Source of the DNA: Granulicella sp. WH15
Lineage (GTDB): Bacteria > Acidobacteriota > Terriglobia > Terriglobales > Acidobacteriaceae
DNA: 64,000 bases
Direction of reading: 5' to 3'
NCBI RefSeq assembly: GCF_009914315.1
Contig: NZ_CP042596.1
Span: 2,356,001-2,420,000, forward strand
A model generated the notes under the pieces. It was not told the origin of the DNA and did no database searches. It saw only the letters and a program-made list of their open reading frames with translations. Both the position numbers and the translations under genes were made by a program. This document shows positions 63,870 to 64,000 of the stretch, in pieces (the stretch's first letter is position 1; the number at the start of each line of letters is the position of its first letter).

Positions 63870-64000
63870 AACGGTGAAGAAGGCCACGTCTTCCGGGGAG
63901 GACGTTACGAGGGAAGGCTCCAGACGGATGCCTTGGTCAATCTTCCCCCGGACACTCGGTTTACAGAGAAATGAGGTACGGGTTGGAGCAGATCAGTAGA

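Noticed and set aside
1-64000. CRISPR array, insertion sequence or phage genes
   Set aside because: No regularly spaced repeats, no transposase, integrase or phage structural gene was found. The five-copy box is dispersed and promoter-linked, not an array.

Overview
The window looks like a chromosomal segment of a soil Acidobacteriota, most likely Terriglobia/Acidobacteriaceae (Granulicella-, Edaphobacter- or Terriglobus-like). This is inferred from family content: a 1142-residue Oar-like TonB-dependent receptor with an N-terminal carboxypeptidase-regulatory domain, a winged-helix/membrane protein of a type common in that phylum, secreted Ig-repeat proteins, a propeller sensor kinase, and DUF4118-PAS kinases with FixJ-like regulators. 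No rRNA, tRNA, CRISPR array or intact insertion sequence was seen.

Layout. 1-4.5 kb: a propeller sensor kinase cut by the window edge, a DoxX-like protein and a FixJ-like regulator whose phosphoacceptor Asp is Asn. 5-12.5 kb: two paralogous exported alpha/beta hydrolases, two TetR regulators, a DUF4126 protein, YceI, a CDGSH protein and a SnoaL/quinone-oxidoreductase pair behind a near-consensus sigma-54 promoter. 12.7-19.2 kb: carbohydrate use (winged-helix membrane protein, GH27 alpha-galactosidase, TonB-dependent receptor). 19.2-27.8 kb: a decayed zone with a frameshifted condensation-domain gene, a DUF418 remnant and a ruined glycosyltransferase, mixed with intact AraC, Rrf2 and histidine kinase genes. 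27.9-35.9 kb: one 2674-residue secreted protein joining a GH2-like module, seven Ig-like domains, four F5/8-type (CBM32-like) domains and a C-terminal GH64 beta-1,3-glucanase. 36.6-42.8 kb: a sigma-54 activator with a receiver protein, a second FixJ-like regulator, a multicopper oxidase and a bicupin oxalate decarboxylase. 43.3-51.4 kb: an eight-gene bc-caa3 respiratory operon. 52.3-57.1 kb: a molybdenum formate dehydrogenase with DUF1641, FdhD and DUF7009 proteins. 57.6-64 kb: MarC, an ECF sigma factor, a DnaE2 remnant and a TetR-controlled SDR/aldehyde dehydrogenase cluster.

How it fits together. Oxalate decarboxylase makes formate and CO2, the formate dehydrogenase downstream can oxidise the formate, and the bc-caa3 operon between them can take up electrons, so 41.5-57 kb may form an oxalate-to-oxygen electron route.

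The most striking observation is regulatory. A 21-bp box (consensus A[C/T]CTATA[C/G]AAAGTGATAA then TTG) occurs five times, always upstream of a gene and always in the gene's direction. In every copy its terminal TTG starts a -35-like hexamer followed, after exactly 17 bp, by a -10-like hexamer (TACGCT, TACCAT, TACGAT, TATCAT, TATTTT). It therefore looks like an activator site overlapping -35 in a shared regulon: the 5.2-kb hydrolase, a degenerate receiver protein, the receiver/sigma-54 activator pair, oxalate decarboxylase and the ECF sigma factor. Three boxes lie beside FixJ-like or histidine kinase genes, making those regulators the prime candidates.
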